A program made the translations under genes and the position numbers. Shown piece after piece: positions 24,721 through 35,200 of a stretch of 64,000 nucleotides of DNA (position 1 is the first letter of the stretch; each line of letters begins with the position of its first letter). The notes under the pieces were generated by a model. The model made no database searches, was not told the origin of the DNA, and saw nothing but the letters and a program-made list of their open reading frames with translations. Source of the stretch: Hymenoscyphus infarciens (lineage: Eukaryota; Ascomycota; Leotiomycetes; Helotiales; Helotiaceae); contig LLCB01000257.1 in the NCBI GenBank assembly GCA_001414345.1, positions 22,462 to 86,461 on the forward strand. The letters are read 5' to 3'.

Positions 24721-26216
24721 GACTTTTATATTAAATATCTAAGAGAGCTAGAACTACTTTAACTTTATTCTAAATAGATTAATATATAAGAATTAGATAA
24801 GAATTAAGAAAAAGAGTTAATTTATAAAACTCTATTAATACCTTCTAATTCTAGTTACTCTTAATAAGAAACTTATAATAAAAACCTAAAATAAAATACT
24901 AACTAGTAAGAATATTTAAAGTTAATAAAGTAAAGAACTAAGACTAAGTTACTACTAAAATAAGGCTTATATAGCCTCTTCTTTCTCTAATATATTATTC
25001 TCCTCTCTACTCTTTTAAGTATAAGAAGCTTAAATTAGCTCTCTCTCTACCTCTTTCTTATAAGAACGCTTCTTACCTTAGTAACCTTTTATAATAAGCT
25101 TAGAAGAGAACGCTTATAAACTCTTTAGATAGGCTTTAAAGAGGACTTAAACCTAGGTTTAGATAGAGGTTCTATCTTTTATAGTACTATATAAGAACTA
25201 TTAAATATTAGTAACTAAAACTCTTTTAATAAGTAAGAGATACTTATAATAATCTTAGTATAAAGCGCTTAAGTCTTCTCTAAAAGAGCGAACTATACCT
25301 TTAAACTATTCTTTAGTACTTCTATATTAGTAATAACTAATACCTTATCTAAGGCTTTAATAGCTCTCTTAATCTTCTTCTTCTTCTTTTTAAGCTTAAG
25401 CTTATTAAACTCCTTCTTTATAAACTATAGTAACTATCTAAGTTAGAATAGATTTAGTATATATTTAGAATTAAACTTACTAGGATATATATAGTATTCT
25501 ACTCTATATAGTACTTATACTTCTTCGACTTAGGCTTCTTAAAAGCGTATACGTAATCTCTATTCTAAGATTTTATCTAAAGACACTAAACGTAGTAGAC
25601 TTAGTAGATAGCTAGAGGCGTACTAGGAGGAGATAAAAGAGGCATTTTACTATATTAGATTAGCTCTAAATTAGGTCTAATTAAGAGGAGAAAGACTTAT
25701 ATTTATATATATATATATAATATATATATATATTTTAGAAGATAAGTTAGTATATAATAATATATCTAATTAGAAGATATTCTTATTATATATATATTAT
25801 TTAGATAAAAAGAAAAGAAGAAGAGAAGTTAGAATTAGAAGAAAGTCGCTTACTAATATACTACTTATAGTTACTTTATAATTATTATTTATTACTTAAT
25901 AATTACTATTATAATAAATAATAATAGTAAGAATATAATAACTCTATAATAGTATACTACTTTCTACCTAATAGCTAATAATTAGCCTCTCTTCTATTTA
26001 TATCTATTATTATATAGTATATAATAGTAAATAAAGAGTAATTATCTCTTAAATAATAATACTACTAGCTACTAACTTTATCTTAACAACTAGATATTAT
26101 AATAGTAGATAAGTTATATTCTTTATAATAAATAGATAAATAATACTCTAGTTAACCTAATAATATACTAATTAATAACTAAAGACTTAGAATAAGTCTT
26201 TTTAAAGAAGAGGAGA

Positions 26217-26577
26217 TATAATAGCACGCTATTCTAAATTACTAGTATTTATAAAACTGCTAATACCTCTATAACTTATAAGATAGAAGAGGCTAAAAAG
26301 AGTAAGGTTTAGATATTATATATTTCGCTTTAAAGCCTTATATATTTAGCTTTAAGGCTCTTATTATTTTAGTAGCTATATTAAGAAGAGCTCGGTTATT
26401 ATTCTTATTAGGACTTAGTAGTTTTTAACCTCTTATATATAGATGTTTATACTTAGTATAGAAGAAGGATAGTTTTTCCTTTTCTTCTATATTAGCGCCT
26501 AGTATTTATATACGTCATTCTACTAAACGTACTCCTATATACCTCTTCTATAGTTATATATATTTTATACTATTATA
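26217..26577 (+). repeat. 3' LTR of element B
   Basis: 361 bp, pairing with 17,916-18,276. It ends in CTATTATA and is followed by the AAAAG duplication and then the minisatellite. Confidence 0.9.
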
Positions 26578-26582
26578 AAAAG

Positions 26583-26720
26583 TAGGTGGTTTTTAGTCTA
26601 TAATAGACTAAAAGTATAAAAATAAATAACTAATTAATTAAAAAGATTATATTAAAGAAGACTTTTAGTCTATTATAGACTAAATACATATAAGTAAAGT
26701 ATTAGTTAATTACTAAGTCT
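26583..26720. repeat. Palindromic minisatellite (right part)
   Basis: Two further copies of the TTTTAGTCTAT/ATAGACTAAAA core with the same spacers as the left array. This shows the array was continuous before element B inserted. Confidence 0.8.
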
Positions 26721-26804
26721 AATTACTAGAACACTTTAAGTCTATTAATAGCTAAAATTTTAGATATAAATAAATAATTTATTATTATATAAGAGGTTTT
26801 TAGT

Positions 26805-26991
26805 CTTTTTTGTTACGTTTCTATAAATGCCGTTAAAAGGCCGATTATATATATAACTCTATACGCGCTAACAAAGCTTAAAAGGCGACGTGGTTATACT
26901 AACGTTAGATAAGTTATATAGCTCTTAGGAGAGCTGGTTATAACGTTATAACCTGGCTCTTCTAAGGCTCGGGTTCAGTTAAATCGGCATG
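26805..26991 (-). repeat. Right terminal inverted repeat of element E
   Basis: On the minus strand it begins CATGCCGATTTAAC and follows the same sequence as 63,321 onward, including the TTATAACGTTATAA palindrome. It marks the left edge of the gene island. Confidence 0.65.
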
Positions 26992-27000
26992 TCTATAGTG

Positions 27001-27113
27001 ACTTAGAGTTACTTAGAGTAGTATAAGTAGAGTAGAGTAGTACTTAAAATTGGTTAAGTAGAGTAGAGTAGTAGAGTAGAGTAGTAGTTACTACTCTACT
27101 CTACTCTACTCAT
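27001..27113. repeat. AGAGT microsatellite with inverted arms
   Basis: Repeated GTAGAGTAGA units (27,023-27,090) are followed by their reverse complement TACTCTACTCTACTCTACTC (27,093-27,113), so the stretch can fold into a hairpin. It lies at the junction of element E and the gene island. Confidence 0.75.
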
Positions 27114-27664
27114 TTCTTTCGCTATAACAAAAGCTATTTTAGGTTTATTATATATCGCACCTAGAAAAGACTAACTAATATACCTCGCTCGCCTAAAATA
27201 ACCGTCACAACAGCTCTCTCTTCTTCAATTCTAACTAACTTTCAAACGGTCGTTCTCGTGGCTATTTGAAAAAGAAACTCTGCTCTGCTAAATTGCGAAG
27301 TGTGATAGAATAAGAATTGACCGCTTGCTAAAAGTATATTCATAGTTTTAGCTAGCTCTTTATTCTTCTGTATTACACCTCGTATTCTACATCTGTATTT
27401 TTGAGAAGACAGGTGAAATTAAAGTCGTGATTTCGAAAAGTTTGGAGCCCGTTTTGATCAGTTTATGCTCGCTAAACGCCGTTGTGTATGCAAAGCTTTG
27501 CTTTTATACAGGATAAGAGGCAAGGAAAGAGGTCTAACTCTATCGCCATAGTATACACACACGTACTGGTACAAATCATATACACTCCTCCCAACATATT
27601 ATACACGCTCGACCTCCCTTCTTGGAATTTCCCACTTCCTCTACTCTGTTCTCGATGTCTTCTC
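27114..27664. other. Intergenic, no gene seen
   Basis: Base composition changes here from RIP-degraded to normal. It presumably holds the 3' UTR of the neighbouring minus-strand gene. I see no ORF with protein character. Confidence 0.5.
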
Positions 27665-30152
27665 CTACTCTTCCCTCTCCTTCTCCTTCTCCTCACTCTC
27701 CCTCTTCGTCTTATTCTTCCCCACAACCCCCCGAATCACACTCTTCTCCGGCTCCGCGTCCATTCCATCCTTTAACTTCACCTCTTCCAATTTTTCAACC
27801 TCATCAACCTTCATCTGAGGAACAACACCCAACCCATATCTCCCCAACTCCTCGGCCCCAACCTCTCTCGGACTCCCAACCATAACGTCATCACCCTTGG
27901 AATTCTTAGGGAAAGCAATTACATCTCTCACCGAGTCCGTGCCGCAAAGAACAGCAATCATGCGATCGAAGCCAATTGCGAGACCGGCGTGAGGCGGACA
28001 GCCTGCGTCGAGGGCTTTGAGGAGGTGGGAGAAATCTTGGATGCGGGCGGGGGACATCTGTGTTTGTTAGTATGCCAACTGTCATAGCATAGGAAAAGAG
28101 GGGAAGGGAGGACAAACCTTCAAAACATCCCTCATAACAAACTCCTGCATCCCCCGACTATGAATCCTCCTACTCCCGCCTCCAAGTTCCACCCCATTAA
28201 CCACAAGATCATAATGATCCGCCTTCGCCTTCAACGGATCAGTCAACAGCAGATCCACATCCTCCGCCGTTTTCGGAGCAGTAAAAGGATGATGGGTAGC
28301 TGAAAACCCTGCCGTCCCTCCTTGTCCTGGATCTACACCGTTCTCGAGTGTAAACATGGGGAAATCTGTCATCCAGAGGTAACGATGCTTTAAATCCTCG
28401 TGGATGAGATTCTCTGCTATTGCAGCTTTGTATATCGCACGACGGAAATTTCCAAAGGGTGTTGAGCCCCCGGTGTGAGGGAGGTTAGGTCGTGCTTGGA
28501 GGAATATTACGTCGCCTTGGCCGAAGGGGGTTTCGACGGTACCACCAGTACTTGGTGATAAATATGCCGTGTCGAATAATTGTCTTATAGCATCAGCGCC
28601 TTCGAATCCGAAGGCTTGGAGACCTTCGAGTGGTGGTCTGGTCACGTCGTGGATGAAAATACCAGGGGCGCCATCGGGGTTCTGTTGAAAGGGTTTTCCT
28701 TCTGTGCCGGCGAAGAACTTGGGGAGGAACTTTTTGATTCCTGCTGGTGACTCGTAGAGATTGATCTTCCAGGCTTCGATTATTGGGTCTTCGAGATTTG
28801 TGATCATGCCGCGGAGTTCTGCTGGGACGAAATGATCTACTCGATGTATCTAGGAAAGTTAGATTGGGCTTGTAAGCAATCAGTCCTAAACTTACCAAGC
28901 CTGGGATCCGAAGATCTGGTTTATCGGAACCATGCTGGGACATTGCTTCTTCGTAAGTCATCCGTAGAAAAGGTGCATCGGATAATGGAAGAATGGGAGG
29001 ATTGGAAGTATCAGGTTTCGAGAATTTGCTGTATAGAGCCTTGATGAACTTTTCAACTCTTTGCATTACACCTTCCCCATTTGTCCACGCCATTTCAAGA
29101 TCAATCTATCCCATAATTAGTCACATGAAAGATGATCCAGTGAGAAGAAAATACCTGTGTAAATTCAGGTTGTCTATCTGCCCGTAGATCCTCATCACGA
29201 AAACATCGAGCAAATTGAACATATCTATTGATGCCACTTGCCATCAACATTTGTTTATATTGCTGTGGACTCTGCGGTAACGCATATGTGAAACCCGCTC
29301 TCCTAGTAGGTACAAGAAATTCACGAGCTCCCTCTGGTGTAGATTTAAAGAGAATGGGGGTCTCGATTTCATGAAAATCAACCAATTCTCTCCTCGCTAG
29401 TCTCATCACTTTCGACCTAAATATTAGGGAGTCTCGAAGTTTCTCATCATATCGAATTTGTAAGTGTCTGGCTTCTGGAGGATATACATGTTTTGTTCCA
29501 GATGGTATATCCTTGCCGTAAGAATTTAGACATGTAATATCCTCCGCAATTATTTCGAGATGTTCTAGGAAGACAAAGTCTAACTTGGTCACTGGTTCTT
29601 CTGGTGCTGGGGTCTTATGGCACTTCTTCTTTGGCTTTGGTTTTTCCCCGACCCTCCCAGTAACACTTATCGCACTTTCCATAGGGATCGATTTCAACTT
29701 TTGGATCAGTGCGGCATCGCGAACGCAGACTTGGACATGCTCAGGGCCAGCACCCTTAATGAGGTGCACAAAAAGGAGTTCGCGGGATAGGTGTCGAATA
29801 TTTTTGACATGTCCAACCGCGGTTATTTTCTGACCGAGGAAACCTAGGTGGATTTTGCGGTCGAGTGGGAAGGTCGGAGGAGGGACATTGTCTAAGTAAA
29901 AGTTAGAACAGAGCAGAAGAAGTACCATCCATACGTACAAGTCCCTTTGTATTCTTGCCAGAAATCTGAACTCTCAATGCCTTTCTTAACCTGCCCCTGC
30001 GGGGCAAATCTAGGAGGGTTGTGGTGGAAGAATCTGCGAGGCAGATTGGCAGAGGCTAAACAGGGTGATTTTCTCGACCATGCTGTAGGCAGGTTCAAAG
30101 CTCGAGTACTTGACCTCAAAGTAAATCTGCTAGCAATGGATAGTAGGGTCAT
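27665..30152 (-). CDS. MSD1: Mitochondrial aspartyl-tRNA synthetase (bacterial-type, class II)
   Basis: Charges mitochondrial tRNA-Asp with aspartate. Five exons (30152-29939, 29891-29155, 29105-28896, 28849-28118, 28057-27665) joined by introns of 46-60 bp with GT..AG ends give 761 residues in frame. The N-terminus is Arg-rich without acidic residues ([17 protein letters not shown]), a typical mitochondrial presequence. An OB-fold anticodon-binding part follows (about 85-210), then class II motif 2 as [16 protein letters not shown] (302-317), a GAD-type insertion region, and motif 3 as AGLAIGFDR (655-663) with DVIAFPK shortly after. A charged C-terminal tail from about 700 (ending EEKEKEREE) exceeds the bacterial length and may be poorly predicted. 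The start is the first ATG before the presequence. It is divergent from the AP180 gene. Confidence 0.92.
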
Positions 30153-31695
30153 CGCGGGTTCAATTCCATCGTCGACACCGAAATGGCTCTATGCTATATT
30201 GGAGCTGCAGCCAAAGAAATCGGGAGCTATCCCAAAAGGGACTAGGGCCTGGTCGGCACGTGCCGGGTCGCACCCGACTCAAATATTTCTTCGCGATGGA
30301 TTTTGGACTTCTTTTCTCTTCATCCTTCCAAGTTTTAAACTTGTACGTACCACCTTCTACCCCTCGAAACAATCACATGCGATCAACTGCTAACGTGTAG
30401 CCTACAGATATGATGAAAAGCCAGCGTGTTTATATGACTATAATTCCGTCTTCTGGAGCTTTCCAACTCTCCCCTCACGGGGCTCAAGTGGTTGGATTGC
30501 GAAGGGAGATGGAAGAGTGAAATAAGCGTTCGACACACCAACCTTGTTTTTACACGAACGCGATGAAGGCATCTCTGACCCATAAAGCTTGGAAGGCTTC
30601 GGTTTCTTTGTGTAATATTCTTCCCATTTTCCTTGTTGTTTTCTGGCGGGAGGGGGTAGATGCGACGGCTGCAAGTCTTGGTCATACTAGCTACTCGGAC
30701 ACGCTTCGCACATCACTTCGCACATGGCAGGGAAACATTGGCCGAGCACGGTTTGTATGGACACGTTGAGTTGAGGATGTACGGCACCAGATGTTGGGTG
30801 GGAGGGACAAGCAGGTTTCATCAAGAGGATGTAGGGTTTGGCATTATCTTGGTGCGAGCATGGAAGCATCTCTGGGTTTTCTGGTGGGGGAGAGGATTCC
30901 CGCAGTACTTGTATACTTGTACTATGTACGAGTGAGTACAAGCACCTCGGCGGAGGTGGCAGTAGACAGCATAGTCAAATTTTATATGAAGGAAATATCT
31001 CACCGAGAACTCGCAATGCGGCCATGATCTTCTGTCCTGACTTGGAATGAAAATAGGTGTCGCCTTTCAGGGCCGCTGCGTCTCGGTCGGGCTTTCCTTG
31101 CCACGAGCCCGAAGTGCTGACGCGCTCGCCATGGAACCCTGAAGACAAGCACTTTGCTGCTAAGGTACCTATGCCCGTCGCCTCGCACTCGCACTTGTTC
31201 ACATGAAATGACCTGAGTGGGAGACCCCGGCCAACCTCCTCCCATCGTATTGCCCATCGTACTCCGAGTATTGCCCATCTTGCATTACTCTCTAAACTCT
31301 TCTTTTTCACCTCGTACTCTACCTCTACTCAGAATGTCCCTATTCCGATGATGACGATCCGGAGCCAAGTTGATCATTCTGACCGCAACCTTCTACCGGC
31401 CGCTTTGGCAGGGTCGTCGTAACTGCCATTTTGATTGATTCAAAAAGCCCCCGACTGAAGAACTCCAGAGCGCCAGCGGACGCTCCCGAATCTGACGACT
31501 GCATATTTCTCCACCACCACCACCTCCACCATCCAGGCCAAGAGTGAATCACAGCTCTCCACCACGGCTTAATTCTTAATTGCACCTTCCATTCACCCAT
31601 CCTCACTAGCCCAACCTAACTGCTCGCACGAAAAGAAGACCTGCCGTACCTCCCGGCCCATCGTCGCAAGCCGTCTCTAATTGCTACAGTTGAAG
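30153..31695. other. Divergent intergenic region, no gene seen
   Basis: 1.5 kb between MSD1 and the AP180 gene, holding both promoters. ORFs of up to 148 codons exist on both strands but lack family resemblance and overlap each other. A pyrimidine-rich stretch and CCACCACCACC repeat lie near 31,510-31,530. Confidence 0.5.
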
Positions 31696-33884
31696 ATGAG
31701 TTCATTTGAAAAGTCGGTAAAAGGGGCGACGAAGATCAAGGTGAGATCTGGAAGTCATGGTCTATTGAGACTTGCCTTTTGGATTGCATGCTAATCCTCT
31801 TATTTGGCAGGCCGCCCCGCCAAAATCAAAGTATGAAGACCGCCCCTCCACACATTTGTGATTGAACGGCCCGGAACTAATCGAATTCCTCTAGATACAT
31901 CGAGCATATCCTGATCGCAACACATTCGGGAGAACATGGAGTGGCAGAGGTATTTCGGGCCTTGCAGAATCGGCTGCGCGACTCCACATGGACGGTGGTA
32001 TCAAAGAGCTTAATCACAGTCCATTTGATGATCAGAGAGGGTTCCCCAGATGTGACATTGGCATACCTGGCAAGGCATAGGAACATGCTGGCTATTAGCA
32101 GTTTCTCAGACGGTGGGTACACACGGATTTCAGCTGGGGAAATGGCTCTGCCATGGCGAGGAATTTGATTGAGACTGTGCTAACAAAGGATGGCACAGTT
32201 CAAACCCAAGGGCGAAATATTCGACATTATACTAACTACCTGAGCGAAAGAGCGAGAGCATATCGGGATACAAAATGTGATTATGTTCGAGGGGCAGAGG
32301 GAAGGTTAGAGAAAATGTCAATTGACAAAGGACTTCTTCGGGAAACAGAAGTTATTCAGAACCAGATCACTGCCCTTCTGAAATGTGATGTACGTGGCGA
32401 AGTTTGGTTCCAGTGGAATATGTGCTAAAGGGAATAGGTCCTCGAGAATGAAGCCGAGAACGAAATCACAATTACAATCTTCCGGATGTTGGTATTGGAT
32501 CTTTTGGCAATGTTCCATGTCATGAACCAAGCCATGATAAATATTCTGGGTCAGTTCTTTATCTGCGGAATGGAAATTATCCAACACTGACATTTTTGTA
32601 GGACACTTCTTTGAAATGTCAAAACCCGATGCGGAACGAGCTATGGAGATTTACAAAAAGTTTACAAAACAAACTGATTTCGTGGTTCAATATTTAAGCA
32701 CGGCTCGACAATACGAACACGCTACGAGAGTTGAGGTACCAAAGTTAAAGCATGCCCCGGTCAATCTGGGGAAACAGTTAGAGGATTATCTTGTGGATCC
32801 AGATTTCGAGATCAACAGAAGGCAATATATAGCCGAGCAAGAAGGAAAGAAGGGGAGGGTCACAACAAATGGTGCTAGCAAAGGAGCAGCGGCTGCGAAA
32901 ACGGATTCCGATACGAGAGCTGCAGCTGCACGCGCATTTCCGGATATCTCTTCGGCACCAAAACCTCAAGCTACGAAAGCACCTGCTCCTGATTTGATCG
33001 ACTTTTTTGATTCAATAGAACAGGCCCCGGCCCCACAACAAATGCCACAGCAGGCTCCCCCTCAGCAGCAAGCTTCATATAATCCATTCAACAACACTGG
33101 CGCTGCCCCTTTTCAAGCTCAACCACAACAACTTTCTCAAAATGGCTTTGCGCAACCACAAAATGGATTCCCAAGTCCGACCCAATTTTCTCCCCAGCCT
33201 TTCAATAATGGGTTTACTGGAAATCAACAACAACCTCAGCAACTTCAACCAAGTTTTACTGGTGCTGGTTTTGGTGGATATACCCCACAGCAATCATTCC
33301 AACCTGGAGCCCTGGGTTCCATCCCACAAGAATCACCTGCAAATTTCCAACCTGGACAGCCTCAACAATTGGGCACTATGCAAACCGGTGGATTGGCTGC
33401 TCCACAAACCACAAATCCTTTCCGAATGTCAATGATGAGCACCCAACCTACAGGAATGTCAAGTCCGGCGTTTCCAATGAGTCCTCCAGTAAGTTCACCT
33501 ATAAATCGTCAAAACACAAATCCTTTTGCAAAATCAACATCGCCTGCTTCCGGGCAGCCTTTTTCGTCTATACCGGACCAATTCCAGCAACAGCATATGC
33601 CCCTACAGCAGCCGGCTGCTCCTCTTCAAGCAATGGTCACTGGAACGAATCCTTTTGCGAGGAATATCTCGATGAACGCTGCTTCACCACGTCCACAGAC
33701 CGCGGGTGGATTAATGCCTCAACCTACGGGTACCACAAATCCCTTCCGACAAAGTCAGTTTGTTAATCATGCAACGGGGGCCGGTTGGCAAAACAATCAA
33801 CAACCTATCGGCGGCGGTCTAGATCATCTGGAAACGGTTCCGATTTTCCCTAGACCGCAAACCTCGCAAGCGTGGCAACAATGA
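31696..33884 (+). CDS. AP180/CALM-type clathrin assembly protein with ANTH domain
   Basis: An endocytic adaptor that binds PI(4,5)P2 at the plasma membrane and recruits clathrin and EH-domain proteins; orthologue type of yeast Yap1801/Yap1802. Six exons (31696-31740, 31811-31830, 31895-32112, 32199-32389, 32438-32549, 32602-33884) give 622 residues. The ANTH domain spans about 5-290: SFEKSVKGATK at the start, then IEHILIATHSG, a conserved VVSKSLITVHLMIREG helix, ERARAY, and FFEMSKPDAERAMEIYKKF. The tail is disordered and rich in Gln, Pro and Ala. It carries five NPF motifs (from about residue 356: YNPFNN, TNPFRM, TNPFAK, TNPFAR, TNPFRQ) for EH-domain partners and a DLIDFFDS acidic motif near 326 that may bind clathrin or adaptors. 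The second exon is only 20 nt; it is needed to join KSK to YIEH. Confidence 0.92.
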
Positions 33885-35200
33885 TGAGTTGCCTTTTTAG
33901 TAGATTTTTTTGATTTTGGCGATGATGGGATTAATAGCAAGGCGTTACGAGAGATTTGTTTTTCGTTTTTCGTTTATCGATCTCGGGGAATTGAAAATCC
34001 CAGATGCATAGGTGGTTGGTTGGGTGGAATGTATAATGGGGTATTTGGTGGGGAGGGGATTGGTGGGGGAGGTGCTTGTGAGATATGGAGAGAGTTTGAT
34101 AATACCAAATAAAATGGAAGGCTTTTTGCCTGATTTGAATTAGTGTGCTTGATCCTAAGACTTCGTGACTATTACTGGACGTCGTTTAAGCAAGCCTTTA
34201 CCCCCAGGACTCCTACAAAAGAATGTTATATCGCTGGCCACTTGACCTTTCTCCTCGCTTCCTATATACATCATCGGAACGTCACATTCAAGCAGGGCCC
34301 ACAAATCAAGAGAATGAAAAGAGCTTATCAATTGCTGTCTATACTGCTCAAAGCTCAAGGGGAAAAGGAGGAAATCTAAACAGAGCGCACCGTGGGTCCT
34401 ACAAAGTTTGATATCAAGCTTCAGACCTTCTTCCTCCCGCGAGTTCTACGAGACACGAATATATGGTTTTTTGGGATTGGAATACGGACCGAGATGGGTT
34501 GAGAAATAACTAGTAGGTGGGATCTTTATGTTATATATTATATATGTTTGTTAACATAAAGGATATCTGGAGTGATTGGCGATTGTGGGGTGGATGGGTT
34601 AGGTGGAAGGATGAGATGAGATGGGGGAAGGAAAAGATGAGAATTAGGAGATGAGTTTTAGGTGATGATGAGGGTGGAAGATGGAATGACGGAGGATAGA
34701 ATGATATAAGTTTATGTGAGATTTGTACTTGAGTTATAAAAAGAATGAGAAATAGAGTTGAAGGTTATAGCTATGCTTATATAGAACTCCCTTATCCTTT
34801 TTCCTCTCTCTCTCTCTTCTTATCATATGGAATTCAGAAGGCGTTGATTAAAGAATGGAAATACGACGGTTTACTCTTACTAGCTAGGGAATTAGTTCGT
34901 TTTCTGTCAAGTTTCTACTCTTGGCATTCTTGGAGTTGAAAAGTGTATGACAACTACCTATTACTTACTTTTAGTATTAGAGATGGGAATGACTTTCTTG
35001 AATTCTCACGTTTTATATCTACTGCTCTTGGGCGGGATGGTAAGTTTACCTTTTTTCGGTTGGAAAACTTGGAAGAGGAAGGTTGCTTCTGACCTTTTAT
35101 GTAATTAAGTTTTAAGAAGCCTAAGTTTAGCGCGGAAAGTTCTTGGAATTTGTGATATATCACATCTTAAGCGGGAAATTTTAAAAGGAATAGAATTTAG
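33885..35200. other. Intergenic, no gene seen
   Basis: 1.3 kb downstream of the AP180 gene, with GT/GA-rich 3' sequence (33,990-34,100 and 34,560-34,700) and then a slide in composition toward the AT-rich block. The small ORFs here have no protein character that I can recognise. Confidence 0.5.

Larger units (their letters stand above)
17916..26577 (+). mobile_element. Element B: second copy of the A-family Gypsy retrotransposon, with two internal insertions
   Basis: An 8.66-kb element with 361-bp LTRs (17,916-18,276 and 26,217-26,577) and the 5-bp target duplication AAAAG (17,911-17,915 and 26,578-26,582) in the minisatellite of element E. The 5' LTR keeps the canonical TGTAATAG start. Internal order is as in element A: gag with the mutated zinc knuckle at 20,589-20,630, RT near 21,700-22,400, RNase H near 22,560-23,060, integrase near 23,400-24,200, chromodomain near 24,570-24,690. 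A 678-bp MITE (19,456-20,133) and a 224-bp insert (about 22,751-22,974) account for most of the extra length over A. It is slightly more TA-mutated than A and is dead. Confidence 0.9.
16908..26991. mobile_element. Element E: inverted-repeat element packed with palindromic minisatellite, carrying element B
   Basis: About 190 bp at 16,908-17,115 reappear inverted at 26,805-26,991. Shared blocks include TAACGTTATAAC, GAGCTATATAACT, ACGTCG-CTTTTAAGCTTT and a terminal AAACGTAAC. Inside both ends lies the same minisatellite (17,130-17,915 and 26,583-26,720), interrupted by element B at an AAAAG target duplication. Without B the element would be about 1.4 kb with no coding. A third end of the same family begins at 63,321. 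The class is not one I can name; it behaves like a non-autonomous element with long inverted ends. Confidence 0.6.

Noticed and set aside
27482..27885. Plus-strand ORFs of 87-97 codons rich in Ser/Pro/Leu
   Set aside because: They are the opposite strand of the low-complexity C-terminal tail of the aspartyl-tRNA synthetase and its 3' flank.
30127..30152. B-box-like GGGTTCAATTCC near the MSD1 start, as for a tRNA gene
   Set aside because: No matching A box, no acceptor or T-stem pairing; it lies inside the first exon of MSD1.
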